From Agrobacterium tumefaciens (GTDB taxonomy: Bacteria; Pseudomonadota; Alphaproteobacteria; Rhizobiales; Rhizobiaceae), in assembly GCA_017744915.1 (NCBI GenBank), contig JAGIAH010000016.1:29129-93128 (forward strand): DNA of 64,000 nt, written 5' to 3'. The position numbers were made by a program, and so were the translations under genes. The number at the start of each line of letters is the position of its first letter. Position 1 is the first letter of the stretch. The notes below the pieces were generated by a model. The model was given only the letters and a program-made list of their open reading frames with translations. It was not told the origin of the DNA and did no database searches. Shown here piece after piece: positions 8,426 to 16,330 of this stretch.

Positions 8426-9049
8426 GTGGCGCCCGCAAAAAGCCCGCGCGCCTGGCAACGCATGCTGTCGGGACGGCGACTCGACCTGCTCGACCCCTCC
8501 CCGCTCGATGTGGAGATTGCCGATATTGCCCATGGCCTTGCCCGCGTTGCCCGCTGGAACGGACAGACGCGCGGTGACCATGCCTTTTCCGTCGCCCAGC
8601 ATTGCCTCATCGTCGAGACCATTTTCTGCCGCATGTGCGCCGATGCGACGCCTGACGAGATGCAGATGGCGCTTCTGCACGATGCGCCGGAATATGTGAT
8701 CGGCGACATGATCTCGCCGTTCAAATCCGTGGTCGGCGGCGGTTACAAGACGGTGGAAAAGCGGCTGGAAGCCGCCGTGCATCTGCGCTTCGGCCTGCCG
8801 CCGCATGCATCGCGTGAATTGAAGGACCGCATCAAGAAGGCCGATACGGTGGCCGCCTTTTTTGAGGCGACGGAACTTGCCGGGTTTTCCGCAGCCGAGG
8901 CACAGAAATTCTTCGGCCTGCCGCGCGGCATCACCCGCGACATGTTCGATGTCACGCCGCTTCCTTCGACGGAGGCGCAAAGGCTGTTCATCGCGCGCTT
9001 CGAGGCAATCGAGACGCTGCGCGTGAACAAGACCGGGAGCACGACATGA
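8426..9049 (+). CDS. HD-domain phosphohydrolase (YfbR-like)
   Basis: A 207-residue protein with HD-domain metal ligands visible in HAFSVAQHC and LLHDAPEYVIGD plus a later KKADTVAAFFEA, the pattern of YfbR-type 5'-deoxynucleotidases. The GTG at 8426 is chosen because GCGGAGGA lies at good distance and it places the gene 2 bp after ygfZ. It overlaps the phosphatase-like gene by ATGA, so translation is probably coupled. Activity on deoxynucleoside monophosphates is inferred from family. Confidence 0.88.
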   Translation: MAPAKSPRAWQRMLSGRRLDLLDPSPLDVEIADIAHGLARVARWNGQTRGDHAFSVAQHCLIVETIFCRMCADATPDEMQMALLHDAPEYVIGDMISPFKSVVGGGYKTVEKRLEAAVHLRFGLPPHASRELKDRIKKADTVAAFFEATELAGFSAAEAQKFFGLPRGITRDMFDVTPLPSTEAQRLFIARFEAIETLRVNKTGSTT

Positions 9050-9564
9050 CGGCCATCGTGGTATCGCCGCTGTCGCGGATCGCCGAAATGGCCGTAAAGC
9101 ACAAGGCCCGCGAAATGGTGACGCTGATCGCCAAAGAGCAGAGCTTTCACCGCCCGGCCGTCATTGCCGCCGAGCGGCATCTGACGCTTGCCATGAACGA
9201 TATCACCTTCAAGGGCACCGGCGATCTCATTGCGCCTGATGATGCGCATGTGCTGAAGCTGATCGATTTCGCGCGGGAATGGGATCAATCCGCACCGCTG
9301 CTCATCCATTGCTGGATGGGGATTTCGCGCTCGCCGGCCGCTGCCGTCATCGCCGCCCTCAGTCTTTATCCTGATCAGGATGAGGACGAGCTTGCGCAAC
9401 GCCTGCGCACTGTTTCACCCTATGTCACGCCCAATGCCCGCATCATCGCCATCGGCGACCGGCTGCTGGGGCGCGAGGGCCGGCTTGTCAAGGCGATCAA
9501 GGCGATCGGCCGGGGGGCGGATACCGATGGTAACGTGCCTTTCGTGCTGCCGCTTGCCGGCTGA
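9046..9564 (+). CDS. Dual-specificity/tyrosine phosphatase-like protein
   Basis: A 172-residue protein with a cysteine phosphatase P-loop, IHCWMGISRSPAAA (HCxxGxSRS), and an upstream Asp-rich loop that could carry the general acid. It starts inside the stop of the HD gene (ATGA). Members in rhizobia are often annotated as protein-tyrosine-phosphatase or 'tyrosine phosphatase family'; the substrate may be protein or small molecule. Its operon with ygfZ and an HD nucleotidase suggests a housekeeping phosphate-removal role. Confidence 0.85.
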   Translation: MTAIVVSPLSRIAEMAVKHKAREMVTLIAKEQSFHRPAVIAAERHLTLAMNDITFKGTGDLIAPDDAHVLKLIDFAREWDQSAPLLIHCWMGISRSPAAAVIAALSLYPDQDEDELAQRLRTVSPYVTPNARIIAIGDRLLGREGRLVKAIKAIGRGADTDGNVPFVLPLAG

Positions 9565-9641
9565 GGCCCGATTCTGGGCGGAACCGCTGCGGCACCCATT
9601 CGTTACCAACCCTGAACGACAATAAAATCACGGGATAATTC

Positions 9642-10463
9642 ATGGAACAACAGGCAACGGATATCATCGTCGCATCGCAGACGGCCGTGCGGCAGGCGAG
9701 CGCGCTGGCGGTGCAATATTCCTTTTCGGTCATCGGTGCGCTGCTGCTGCTGATCATTGGCTGGCTGGCCGCCACCTTCCTGCAGCGCTGGGCCTTCCAG
9801 GGTCTGTCGCGCATTCGCGGTTTCGATGCGACGCTTGCCGGCTTCTTCGCGGGTGCCATTCGTTATGTCGTGCTCATTCTGGTCATCGTCATGGTGCTTG
9901 GCCAGTTCGGGGTGCAGACGGCCTCCATTCTCGCCGCCCTCGGCGCTGCCGGCCTCGCCATCGGTCTTGCCCTGCAAGGCACGCTGCAGAACATCGCCGC
10001 CGGCATCATGCTGCTTGTGCTGCGCCCGTTCCGGGTGGGCGAATATATCGAGACCGGCTCCGTCAGCGGTACGATCATTGAAATCGGGCTGTTTGCCACC
10101 GAACTCAAGACGAGTGACGGGCTTTATCGGCTTGCGCCCAATTCCACGCTCTGGAATGTGCCGATCACCAATTACAGTCGCTTCCCTTCGCGCCGTCACG
10201 AACTGAGCCTGACCGTCAAGAACGACGAGGATATGGCTGCCGCGCAGGACATGCTGATGCGCGTGGTGCGCTCCGAAAGCCGGGTGCTGCTGGACCCCGC
10301 TCCCGTAACGTTCGTCGATTCTGTCAGCGCCGACAGCGCCACCGTCAAGTTGCGTTATTGGGTGCGCAGCGACAGCTATTTCGCAACGACCCGCGATGTG
10401 ACGAAAGCGATGAAACTCGCCTTTGATGAACGCAAGGCCGAGGTGAGCGCACAGCCTGCCTGA
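9642..10463 (+). CDS. mscS: Small-conductance mechanosensitive channel (MscS family)
   Basis: A 273-residue inner-membrane protein with three N-terminal hydrophobic helices. The third is the Gly/Ala-rich pore helix AALGAAGLAIGLALQGTLQN typical of MscS, followed by the beta domain (RPFRVGEYIETGSVSGTIIE) and a C-terminal alpha/beta domain. It should release solutes on osmotic downshift. Length is close to E. coli MscS. A strong terminator follows at 10498. Confidence 0.93.
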   Translation: MEQQATDIIVASQTAVRQASALAVQYSFSVIGALLLLIIGWLAATFLQRWAFQGLSRIRGFDATLAGFFAGAIRYVVLILVIVMVLGQFGVQTASILAALGAAGLAIGLALQGTLQNIAAGIMLLVLRPFRVGEYIETGSVSGTIIEIGLFATELKTSDGLYRLAPNSTLWNVPITNYSRFPSRRHELSLTVKNDEDMAAAQDMLMRVVRSESRVLLDPAPVTFVDSVSADSATVKLRYWVRSDSYFATTRDVTKAMKLAFDERKAEVSAQPA

Positions 10464-10497
10464 GGCGTGACGGCTCACCCCTCCCGCAGATTTTTCG

Positions 10498-10530
10498 AGC
10501 GCGGTGGCCGAACAGCCATCGCGCTTTTTC
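10498..10530 (+). terminator. Rho-independent terminator after mscS
   Basis: An 11-bp stem (10498-10508 pairing with 10515-10525, one G-U pair) with loop CGAACA, followed by a T run. It lies 35 bp after the mscS stop. Confidence 0.85.
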
Positions 10531-10590
10531 ATGACGATACATCAACACGTACCCTTGCGCCCCGCCAAAGAGGCCTCTATAGGTCGATAT

Positions 10591-10608
10591 GTAATGTTAT
10601 TACGTTAC
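10591..10608. promoter_or_regulatory. Candidate Zur box upstream of zinT
   Basis: The 18-bp near-palindrome GTAATGTTATTACGTTAC closely follows the alphaproteobacterial Zur operator pattern (GTAATgTtATaACaTTAC). It lies 36 bp before the zinT start, in a short AT-rich stretch. Zur repression of zinT in Agrobacterium is established knowledge; the site itself is read from the sequence. Confidence 0.8.
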
Positions 10609-10643
10609 TTATTTTTGATCGTAGACTGAAGAGGGCCGAAACA

Positions 10644-11327
10644 ATGCAGAAGACACTGACCCGCCTCACCGGCGCGCTCGCACTTGGTTCCATGCTGCTG
10701 GCGGCTGCCGCGGCAACGGCTGCCGACGGCAACAAATCTGCGGCTCACAGCCACAGCCATGGTCATGACCACAGCCAGATGACCGAGGCGGAAAAGCAGG
10801 TTTACAAGGGGTATTTCGAAGATGCGCAGGTAAAGCCGCGCCCGCTGACGGACTGGGAAGGCGATTGGCAGTCGGTCTATCCTTACCTGCTGAACGGTTC
10901 GCTGGATCCCGTCATGGCTGAAAAGGCCGCTCATGGCGACAAGACGGCCGCAGAATACCGCGCCTATTACGAAATCGGCTACAAGACCGATGTCAACCGC
11001 ATCGTGATCGCGCCCGATAGCGTTACCTTTTATAAGGAAGGCAAGCCGACCAAGGGCACCTATGTCAGCGATGGCCAGGAGATTTTGACCTACAAGAAGG
11101 GCAACCGCGGTGTTCGTTACATCTTCAAGAAAACCGCCGGCGACGAGGCCGCACCGCGGTTCATCCAGTTTAGCGACCACACCATCGCACCGAAGAAGGC
11201 CGGACATTATCATCTTTATTGGGGCAACGACCGCAAGGCGCTTTTGGACGAAGTCACCAATTGGCCGACCTATTACCCCTTCCTGATGGACGGTGCTGAC
11301 ATCGTTGAGGAAATGGCGGCGCATTGA
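10644..11327 (+). CDS. zinT: Periplasmic zinc-binding protein ZinT
   Basis: A 227-residue protein with a signal peptide (AAAAATAADG), a His-rich segment (HSHSHGHDHSQ, residues 34-44), and the ZinT domain beginning LTDWEGDWQSVYPYL and ending YYPFLMDGADIVEEMAAH; HYHLYWG holds the conserved zinc-ligand histidines. ZinT delivers scarce zinc to the ZnuABC importer. The ATG at 10644 follows a GAAGAGGG-type ribosome site. The Zur box upstream implies induction in zinc shortage. Confidence 0.95.
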   Translation: MQKTLTRLTGALALGSMLLAAAAATAADGNKSAAHSHSHGHDHSQMTEAEKQVYKGYFEDAQVKPRPLTDWEGDWQSVYPYLLNGSLDPVMAEKAAHGDKTAAEYRAYYEIGYKTDVNRIVIAPDSVTFYKEGKPTKGTYVSDGQEILTYKKGNRGVRYIFKKTAGDEAAPRFIQFSDHTIAPKKAGHYHLYWGNDRKALLDEVTNWPTYYPFLMDGADIVEEMAAH

Positions 11328-11387
11328 GCCATCGCAGGCTCACGGTTTTCCGCAGCCGGAAGAATGCCGAGCGAGTGCCTCTTTCGC

Positions 11388-11509
11388 CTTCTCCCCGCCG
11401 GGGAGAAGGTCGCGGCAGCGGGATGAGGGGGCAAGGGTGCGGTCTATCGCTGACGTTGCCCCCCTCATCCGACCCTTCGGGCCACCTTCTCCCCGGCGGG
11501 GAGAAGAAA
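11388..11509. repeat. Rhizobial intergenic palindromic repeat, copy B
   Basis: Same element and same orientation as the copy at 3969-4090: CCTTCTCCCCGCCGGGGAGA left end, central GCGGCAGCGGGATGAGGGGG, and a right half with CCTCATCCGACCCTTCGGGC. It sits between the convergent ends of zinT and the ABC permease. Confidence 0.85.
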
Positions 11510-11523
11510 CCAGCCGCAACCGC

Positions 11524-12342
11524 TCACTGCCCCATGGTAGAACGATGCGCCCAGCCGGTCATGCGCTTTTCCAGCCAGGCCATCACCGCATACATGACAA
11601 TACCTTCCACCGCGAGCATCAGCAGGCCTGCAAAGACCAGCGGCACGTTGAACTGGCTCTGCGCCGAACTCATCATGTTACCGAGGCCGTAATTGGAGGC
11701 GACGGTTTCCGAAACGACCGAGCCGACGAAGGCGAGCGTGATGGCGACTTTCAGCGACCCGAAGAAATAGGGCATGGACCGCGGAATGCCGACCTTCAGC
11801 ATGATGTCCATCTTCTTTGCGCCGAGCGCCCGCAACACGTCTTCGGTTTCCGGCTCGATGGTGGCCAGGCCGGTGGCGACATTGACGACGATGGGAAAGA
11901 AGGAAATCAGGAAGGCAGTCAAAACAGCAGGAACAGTTCCGATCCCGAACCAGATGACGAGGATGGGCACCAGCGCCACCTTCGGAATGGCGTTAAAACC
12001 GATCATCAGCGGATAAAGACCCGCATAGATGGTTTTCGACCAGCCGATGAACAGGCCGATGGCGAGACCAGCGGCGACGGCAATGGCGAAACCCAGCGTC
12101 GTGGTGTAAAGCGTCTGCAGCGAATTTTTCCAGATCGGCGACCAATATTGCACGATGGCCTGCCCGACCCTGACCGGCGACGGCAGAATTGTGGGCGGCA
12201 TTTTCAGTGCATAAACGAGCAGTTCCCACAGCACGAAAAGTGCCAGCGTATAGAGCCACGGCGCGGCCTTCACCCAGTTGACCCGGGCAATCAGTGGCTT
12301 GCGCGGTTCGGCCGTCACGGTGCTTTCCATGATCGCGCTCAT
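11524..12342 (-). CDS. ABC transporter permease (nitrate/sulfonate/THI5-type importer)
   Basis: A 272-residue inner-membrane permease with about six helices and the cytoplasmic EAA loop (ALGAKKMDIMLKVGIPRSMP) that docks on the ATPase. It belongs to the SsuC/TauC/ThiX-like group. Its start overlaps the end of the ATPase gene by 4 bp (ATGA). The substrate-binding protein in the same unit is of NMT1/THI5 type, so the substrate may be a pyrimidine, riboflavin-like compound or sulfonate; the sequence does not decide. Confidence 0.9.
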   Translation of the reverse strand: MSAIMESTVTAEPRKPLIARVNWVKAAPWLYTLALFVLWELLVYALKMPPTILPSPVRVGQAIVQYWSPIWKNSLQTLYTTTLGFAIAVAAGLAIGLFIGWSKTIYAGLYPLMIGFNAIPKVALVPILVIWFGIGTVPAVLTAFLISFFPIVVNVATGLATIEPETEDVLRALGAKKMDIMLKVGIPRSMPYFFGSLKVAITLAFVGSVVSETVASNYGLGNMMSSAQSQFNVPLVFAGLLMLAVEGIVMYAVMAWLEKRMTGWAHRSTMGQ

Positions 12343-13127
12343 GCCGCCACCCTCGCCTGCGCGATTTCGCCATGCAGTTCCTGCACCATGTCGTTGAAAC
12401 CCTTGTCATACATGATATCGAGCTGGCGCGGGCGGGCAAACGGCACGCGGTGTTCCGCGAGCACTCGGCCGGGCCTTGCGCTCATCACGAAAATCTTGTC
12501 GGCCAGAAAGGTCGCTTCGCGCAGATCATGAGTCACGAGAATGATGGTGACGCGCTGCGCGGCGTGCAGATCGCGGATGACGCACCACAACTCCTCGCGG
12601 GTGAAGGCATCGAGCGCGCCGAAAGGCTCGTCCAGCATCAGCAGTTCCGGTTCGTGGATCAGCGCGCGGCAGAGATTGGCGCGCTGCTGCATGCCGCCAG
12701 AGAGCTGCCATGGATATTTGGAACCAAAGCCCTTCAGGCCGACGATTTCCAGCAGTCGCTCGGCTTTCGCGACATATTCGGCCTTGTGGGCGCGCAGCCG
12801 GCGACGGTGTTTCTCGACGATTTCGAGCGGCAGCAGGATATTTTCCAGCGTCGTGCGCCAGGGCAGCATCGTCGGGTTTTGAAAGGCCATGCCGACGATG
12901 GAGACCGGTTCGGTGACCTGTCGCCCGGCAACGATGACATTGCCCTTTTGTGGAATATGCAGCCCCGTCACCAGCTTCATCAGGGTGGACTTGCCGCAGC
13001 CGGACGGGCCGACGACCGCTGCGAATTCACCCTTGTCGACCGTCAGGTTCAGGCCGGATACGGCAAGCGTGCCGGCGGAGCCGCCATAGCGCATATCGAC
13101 ACTGTCTATTTCCACGAGATGTGACAT
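12339..13127 (-). CDS. ABC transporter ATP-binding protein (nitrate/sulfonate/THI5-type)
   Basis: A 262-residue ATPase with Walker A GPSGCGKST, Q-loop FQNPTMLPWR, signature LSGGMQQR, Walker B LLMLDEPFGALD and the H-loop LVTHD, as in SsuB/TauB/ThiZ. It powers the permease encoded just downstream with 4-bp overlap. The binding-protein gene lies 141 bp upstream on the same strand, separated by a half-copy palindromic repeat. Confidence 0.92.
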   Translation of the reverse strand: MSHLVEIDSVDMRYGGSAGTLAVSGLNLTVDKGEFAAVVGPSGCGKSTLMKLVTGLHIPQKGNVIVAGRQVTEPVSIVGMAFQNPTMLPWRTTLENILLPLEIVEKHRRRLRAHKAEYVAKAERLLEIVGLKGFGSKYPWQLSGGMQQRANLCRALIHEPELLMLDEPFGALDAFTREELWCVIRDLHAAQRVTIILVTHDLREATFLADKIFVMSARPGRVLAEHRVPFARPRQLDIMYDKGFNDMVQELHGEIAQARVAA

Positions 13128-13223
13128 CGTAGTCCCCTATATCTTCGGCGGGAACGGGCGCTTATGGCCTTCGTTTTTCCTGCCCATTTCCAAGGCTGCC
13201 GGCTATACCGGCCTTGCCGTTCG

Positions 13224-13250
13224 TTTCTTCTCCCCGCCGGGGAGAAGAAA
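13224..13250. repeat. Half-copy palindrome of the rhizobial repeat
   Basis: Perfect inverted repeat with 12-bp arms, TTTCTTCTCCCC and GGGGAGAAGAAA, around GCC. It matches one end of the long repeat. It sits between the binding-protein and ATPase genes and could form a stabilising or attenuating hairpin in their mRNA. Confidence 0.8.
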
Positions 13251-13268
13251 TTTGCCGTACCCGCTCGC

Positions 13269-14312
13269 TCAGGGAAGCATGCGTTCTTCCTTGGCCGGCA
13301 GATATGTCGCGTCGAAGACCTGCTCCGCCTTGACGTTGCCCTTCAGGCCAAGCGAAACCTTCAGCGTCTCGATGGAGGCCGCAAGCCGGGTCGGATCGAC
13401 CCCGCCCATGCCGTTTTCCACCACATAGGGCGTCTTGATATTCATGCTGTTCGCCATATTGAGACGTTCGAGCTCAATGGTGCTGTCGAGCGTCTCGTTG
13501 CGCTTCAGCACCGCCGCCACGCCCTCTTCCGGGATTTTGACGGAATCGGCGAAGCCCTTGGCCAGTGCTCTCAGGAAACCCTTCACGGCTTCCGGGTTTT
13601 TCTCAGCGAAATCAGTGTTTACCAGCACCGCATTGCCATAGAGATTCAAGCCGTGCTCGGCCATCAGGATGGTCGAGATATCGTCATCGGCAATGCCCTG
13701 TTTCTTGAGATTGAGGATAACCGAAAAGGCGAAACCAAAGACGGCATCGACATCGCCCTTGGCGAGCATCGGTTCACGCACCGGAAAACCGATCGATTCG
13801 ATCTTGATCTTGCCGTCATCGAGGCCTGCAACCTGCTTGAAGGCCGGCCATTGTGCAAAAGCGCCATCCGGCGGCGGCGCGCCGAGCTTCTTGCCTTCCA
13901 GCGACTTCGGATCGCCGGTGACACCGAGCGACTTGCGGCCGACCACGGCAAATGTCGGGCGCTCATAGACCATATAAACGGCCTTGACCTTCTGGCTCGG
14001 ATCTTCGTCGAGGAACTTCATCACCGAATTGATATCACCGAAACCCATCTGGTAGGCGCCGGTCGCAACACGCGGGATGGCCTCGACCGAGCCGTTACCG
14101 CTATCGATGGTGACATCGAGCCCTTCGGCCTTGAAATACCCCTTGTCCAGCGCCAGCAGGAAACCGGCGGCAGGCCCCTCGAATTTCCAGTCGAGCGTGA
14201 ATTTTACCGGCGTTTCGGCACGAGCACCCGTTACCGGCAGCGAAACGCCCGCGACCGCACCGATGGCGGCAATGGCGAGCGTCTTCGACAACAACCTGCG
14301 CGTTAAAATCAT
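13269..14312 (-). CDS. ABC transporter substrate-binding protein, NMT1/THI5-like
   Basis: A 347-residue periplasmic protein with a signal peptide starting with twin arginines (MILTRRLLSKTLAIAAIGAV, cleavage after ARA). The mature part (VKFTLDWKFEGPAAGFLLAL, then YFKAEGLDVTI) is typical of NMT1/THI5-like and SsuA/TauA binding proteins, with the GDINSVMKFL loop. It is the first gene of the importer unit. A perfect inverted repeat at 14385-14413 lies 72 bp upstream and may be its operator. Confidence 0.92.
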   Translation of the reverse strand: MILTRRLLSKTLAIAAIGAVAGVSLPVTGARAETPVKFTLDWKFEGPAAGFLLALDKGYFKAEGLDVTIDSGNGSVEAIPRVATGAYQMGFGDINSVMKFLDEDPSQKVKAVYMVYERPTFAVVGRKSLGVTGDPKSLEGKKLGAPPPDGAFAQWPAFKQVAGLDDGKIKIESIGFPVREPMLAKGDVDAVFGFAFSVILNLKKQGIADDDISTILMAEHGLNLYGNAVLVNTDFAEKNPEAVKGFLRALAKGFADSVKIPEEGVAAVLKRNETLDSTIELERLNMANSMNIKTPYVVENGMGGVDPTRLAASIETLKVSLGLKGNVKAEQVFDATYLPAKEERMLP

Positions 14313-14384
14313 CTATTCCCCCTGATGGTTTTGCTGGATTGGTTGCATAAGACCCAATTCCAACCCCCAAGGCAAGATAAAATT

Positions 14385-14413
14385 GCATACAAAATAGCCA
14401 TTATTTTGTATGC
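14385..14413. promoter_or_regulatory. Inverted repeat, candidate operator between divergent genes
   Basis: Perfect 10-bp arms GCATACAAAA (14385-14394) and TTTTGTATGC (14404-14413) with a 9-bp spacer. It lies in the gap between the ABC binding-protein gene (minus) and the dioxygenase-esterase fusion (plus). The length and dyad fit a dimeric GntR-like regulator, but no regulator gene is adjacent. Confidence 0.6.
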
Positions 14414-14603
14414 TTATTTTATGCGCACCAATGATCGATATGCGGGCAAAAAGGCGGAGATTCTGCTCATCCCACGTGCAACGAAGGCGCGGAAATATCG
14501 TTCACACAGAGAACACATCGTTCTCATTTGCCGGGGTTGCGGATCATGGGCAGCGTGAGACAAATAGAGCCTCAAACAGCAGGCGAAACGGCGGGACGGC
14601 GAC

Positions 14604-16163
14604 ATGAATTCTGCACTTGGCATACACCACATCACCATGATCACCCAGAAGGTGCAGGCGAATGTGGATTTTTACGCCGGTTTCCTGGGGCTGCGGCTCG
14701 TCAAGCGCACGGCGGGCTTCGAAGACGCGATGCAGCTGCACCTGCTTTACGGCGACGACACCGCCTCGCCCGGTTCACTGCTGACCTTTCTGGTCTGGGA
14801 AGATGGCGGCCAGGGCCGCGTCGGGTACGGACAGACATTGGAAATCTCCGTGGCGATCGATCCCGCCGCAATCGGTTTCTGGCTGACGCGGGCGCTGAAA
14901 TTCGGCATGCGCGCCGAAGGTCCGTCGGATGAATTCGGCGCCCCCGTCATCCGGCTGAAAGACCCTGATGGCCTGATCGTCAAGCTTGTCGGCACCCATG
15001 CCTTTGCCGATGCGACGCCGCATGTGACGGCCGATATCTCCGCCGAAGACGCCATTCGCCGGATCTATGGCGCAACCATGCTGAGCGAGGTGCCGGAAGA
15101 AACCGTGGCGTTTCTGGAAAAACACTTCGGTTACCGGCAGGAAAGCCAGGCGGGCGCGATCCGCCGGCTTACCTCCGACAGCGGCGACATCATCGACGTG
15201 CGCGACGCGACCGGTTTCTGGTCCAGCGCGCCCGGCACCGGCACGGTCGACCACATCGCCTTCCGTGCAAAGGACATGGATGAGCTGAACTCGGTTCTCA
15301 CCGGGTTGAAATCGCTGAATTCCAGCACCACCAACGCCCATGACCGGAAATATTTCCATTCGCTCTACGTCCGCGAACCGGGCGGCGTGCTGATTGAAAT
15401 GGCGACCGATGGGCCCGGCATGACGGTGGACGAACCGCTGGCAACGCTCGGCAAAGAATTGTTCATTCCGCCGCTTTTCATGAAGGATGAGGCGGATGTG
15501 CGCGTCGCCCTGCCGCAATTTGCAATGCCGGGTGAAGAGCGGATCGTTTATCGCGACCTGCCCTTCGTGCACCGTTTTTATACGCCCGAAGAACCTGACG
15601 GCAGCACCATCATCCTGCTGCACGGTTCCGGCGGCAGTGAAACGAGCCTGATGCCGCTGGCGCACCGGGCGGCACCCGGCGCCACCCTTCTCGGCGTGCG
15701 CGGCCGCAGCACGGAAGAGGATATCGCCCGCTGGTTCCGACGCTTCCCGGATTTCAGCTTTGACCAGAAGGATATCGTCTCAGAAGCGGAGGCCTTCGCC
15801 GCCTTCGTGGAAGGAGCAATCCGCGCCTATGGTCTGGATCGCTCGAAACTGCGGTTTATCGGCCATTCCAATGGCGCGAACTTCTACGCGGCCTTTGCGG
15901 CGCTTTATCCGGAGCTTGCCGGCAACGCCCTGCTCTATCGCCCGATGCCGGTTCTCGACACATGGCCGGAGGCCGATCTTTCCGGCCGCGATTTCCTGCT
16001 TGTTGCGGGAGAACGCGACAAATATCGCGACAAGGCGGGCGAGTTGCAGGGCAGGCTTGCGGCAAGCGGCGCAAGGGCCGAGATGAAAACGGTCGAGGAC
16101 GGGCACGAGCTGGGGCTTACCGATGTCGAGGCGGCGCGGCACTGGCTGGCGGATGCTTCCTGA
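14604..16163 (+). CDS. Fusion of VOC ring-cleaving dioxygenase (MhqO-like) and alpha/beta hydrolase (MhqD-like)
   Basis: The 519-residue protein joins two parts. Residues 1-310 hold two glyoxalase/VOC modules like PcpA and MhqO, hydroquinone dioxygenases; candidate Fe(II) ligands His8, His217 and Glu265 are spaced like the known PcpA set. Residues 320-519 are a small carboxylesterase/phospholipase-type hydrolase with nucleophile GHSNG (Ser422), Asp472 and His501. In Bacillus the two activities are separate proteins, MhqO and MhqD, induced by quinone-like electrophiles. The frame is unbroken, so this is a true fusion. The likely job is ring cleavage of a hydroquinone followed by hydrolysis of the product, or detoxification. 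Confidence 0.88.
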   Translation: MNSALGIHHITMITQKVQANVDFYAGFLGLRLVKRTAGFEDAMQLHLLYGDDTASPGSLLTFLVWEDGGQGRVGYGQTLEISVAIDPAAIGFWLTRALKFGMRAEGPSDEFGAPVIRLKDPDGLIVKLVGTHAFADATPHVTADISAEDAIRRIYGATMLSEVPEETVAFLEKHFGYRQESQAGAIRRLTSDSGDIIDVRDATGFWSSAPGTGTVDHIAFRAKDMDELNSVLTGLKSLNSSTTNAHDRKYFHSLYVREPGGVLIEMATDGPGMTVDEPLATLGKELFIPPLFMKDEADVRVALPQFAMPGEERIVYRDLPFVHRFYTPEEPDGSTIILLHGSGGSETSLMPLAHRAAPGATLLGVRGRSTEEDIARWFRRFPDFSFDQKDIVSEAEAFAAFVEGAIRAYGLDRSKLRFIGHSNGANFYAAFAALYPELAGNALLYRPMPVLDTWPEADLSGRDFLLVAGERDKYRDKAGELQGRLAASGARAEMKTVEDGHELGLTDVEAARHWLADAS

Positions 16164-16199
16164 TTGGAGTGCGCATGGGGTCGAGCGAATGCGCCTTGC

Positions 16200-16226
16200 G
16201 TTCTTCTCCCCGCCGGGGAGAAGAAC
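16200..16226. repeat. Half-copy palindrome of the rhizobial repeat
   Basis: Perfect 12-bp inverted repeat GTTCTTCTCCCC / GGGGAGAAGAAC around GCC, the same end module as at 13224-13250. It lies 37 bp after the fusion gene and may stabilise its mRNA 3' end. There is no following T run, so it is not a classic terminator. Confidence 0.75.
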
Positions 16227-16330
16227 GCGGCACTCGCTCGCTCTCCCCGTTACCCACACCTCCATCAACCGGGCCTTGCATAAACTCCCCAAAAGAGCTT
16301 TAAAAACAGCTTGGTAATTGGAGAGCCCGT

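Noticed and set aside
13269..14312. TPP riboswitch ahead of the THI5-type importer
   Set aside because: No conserved TPP-aptamer sequence (CUGAGA core) was found in 14313-14603.
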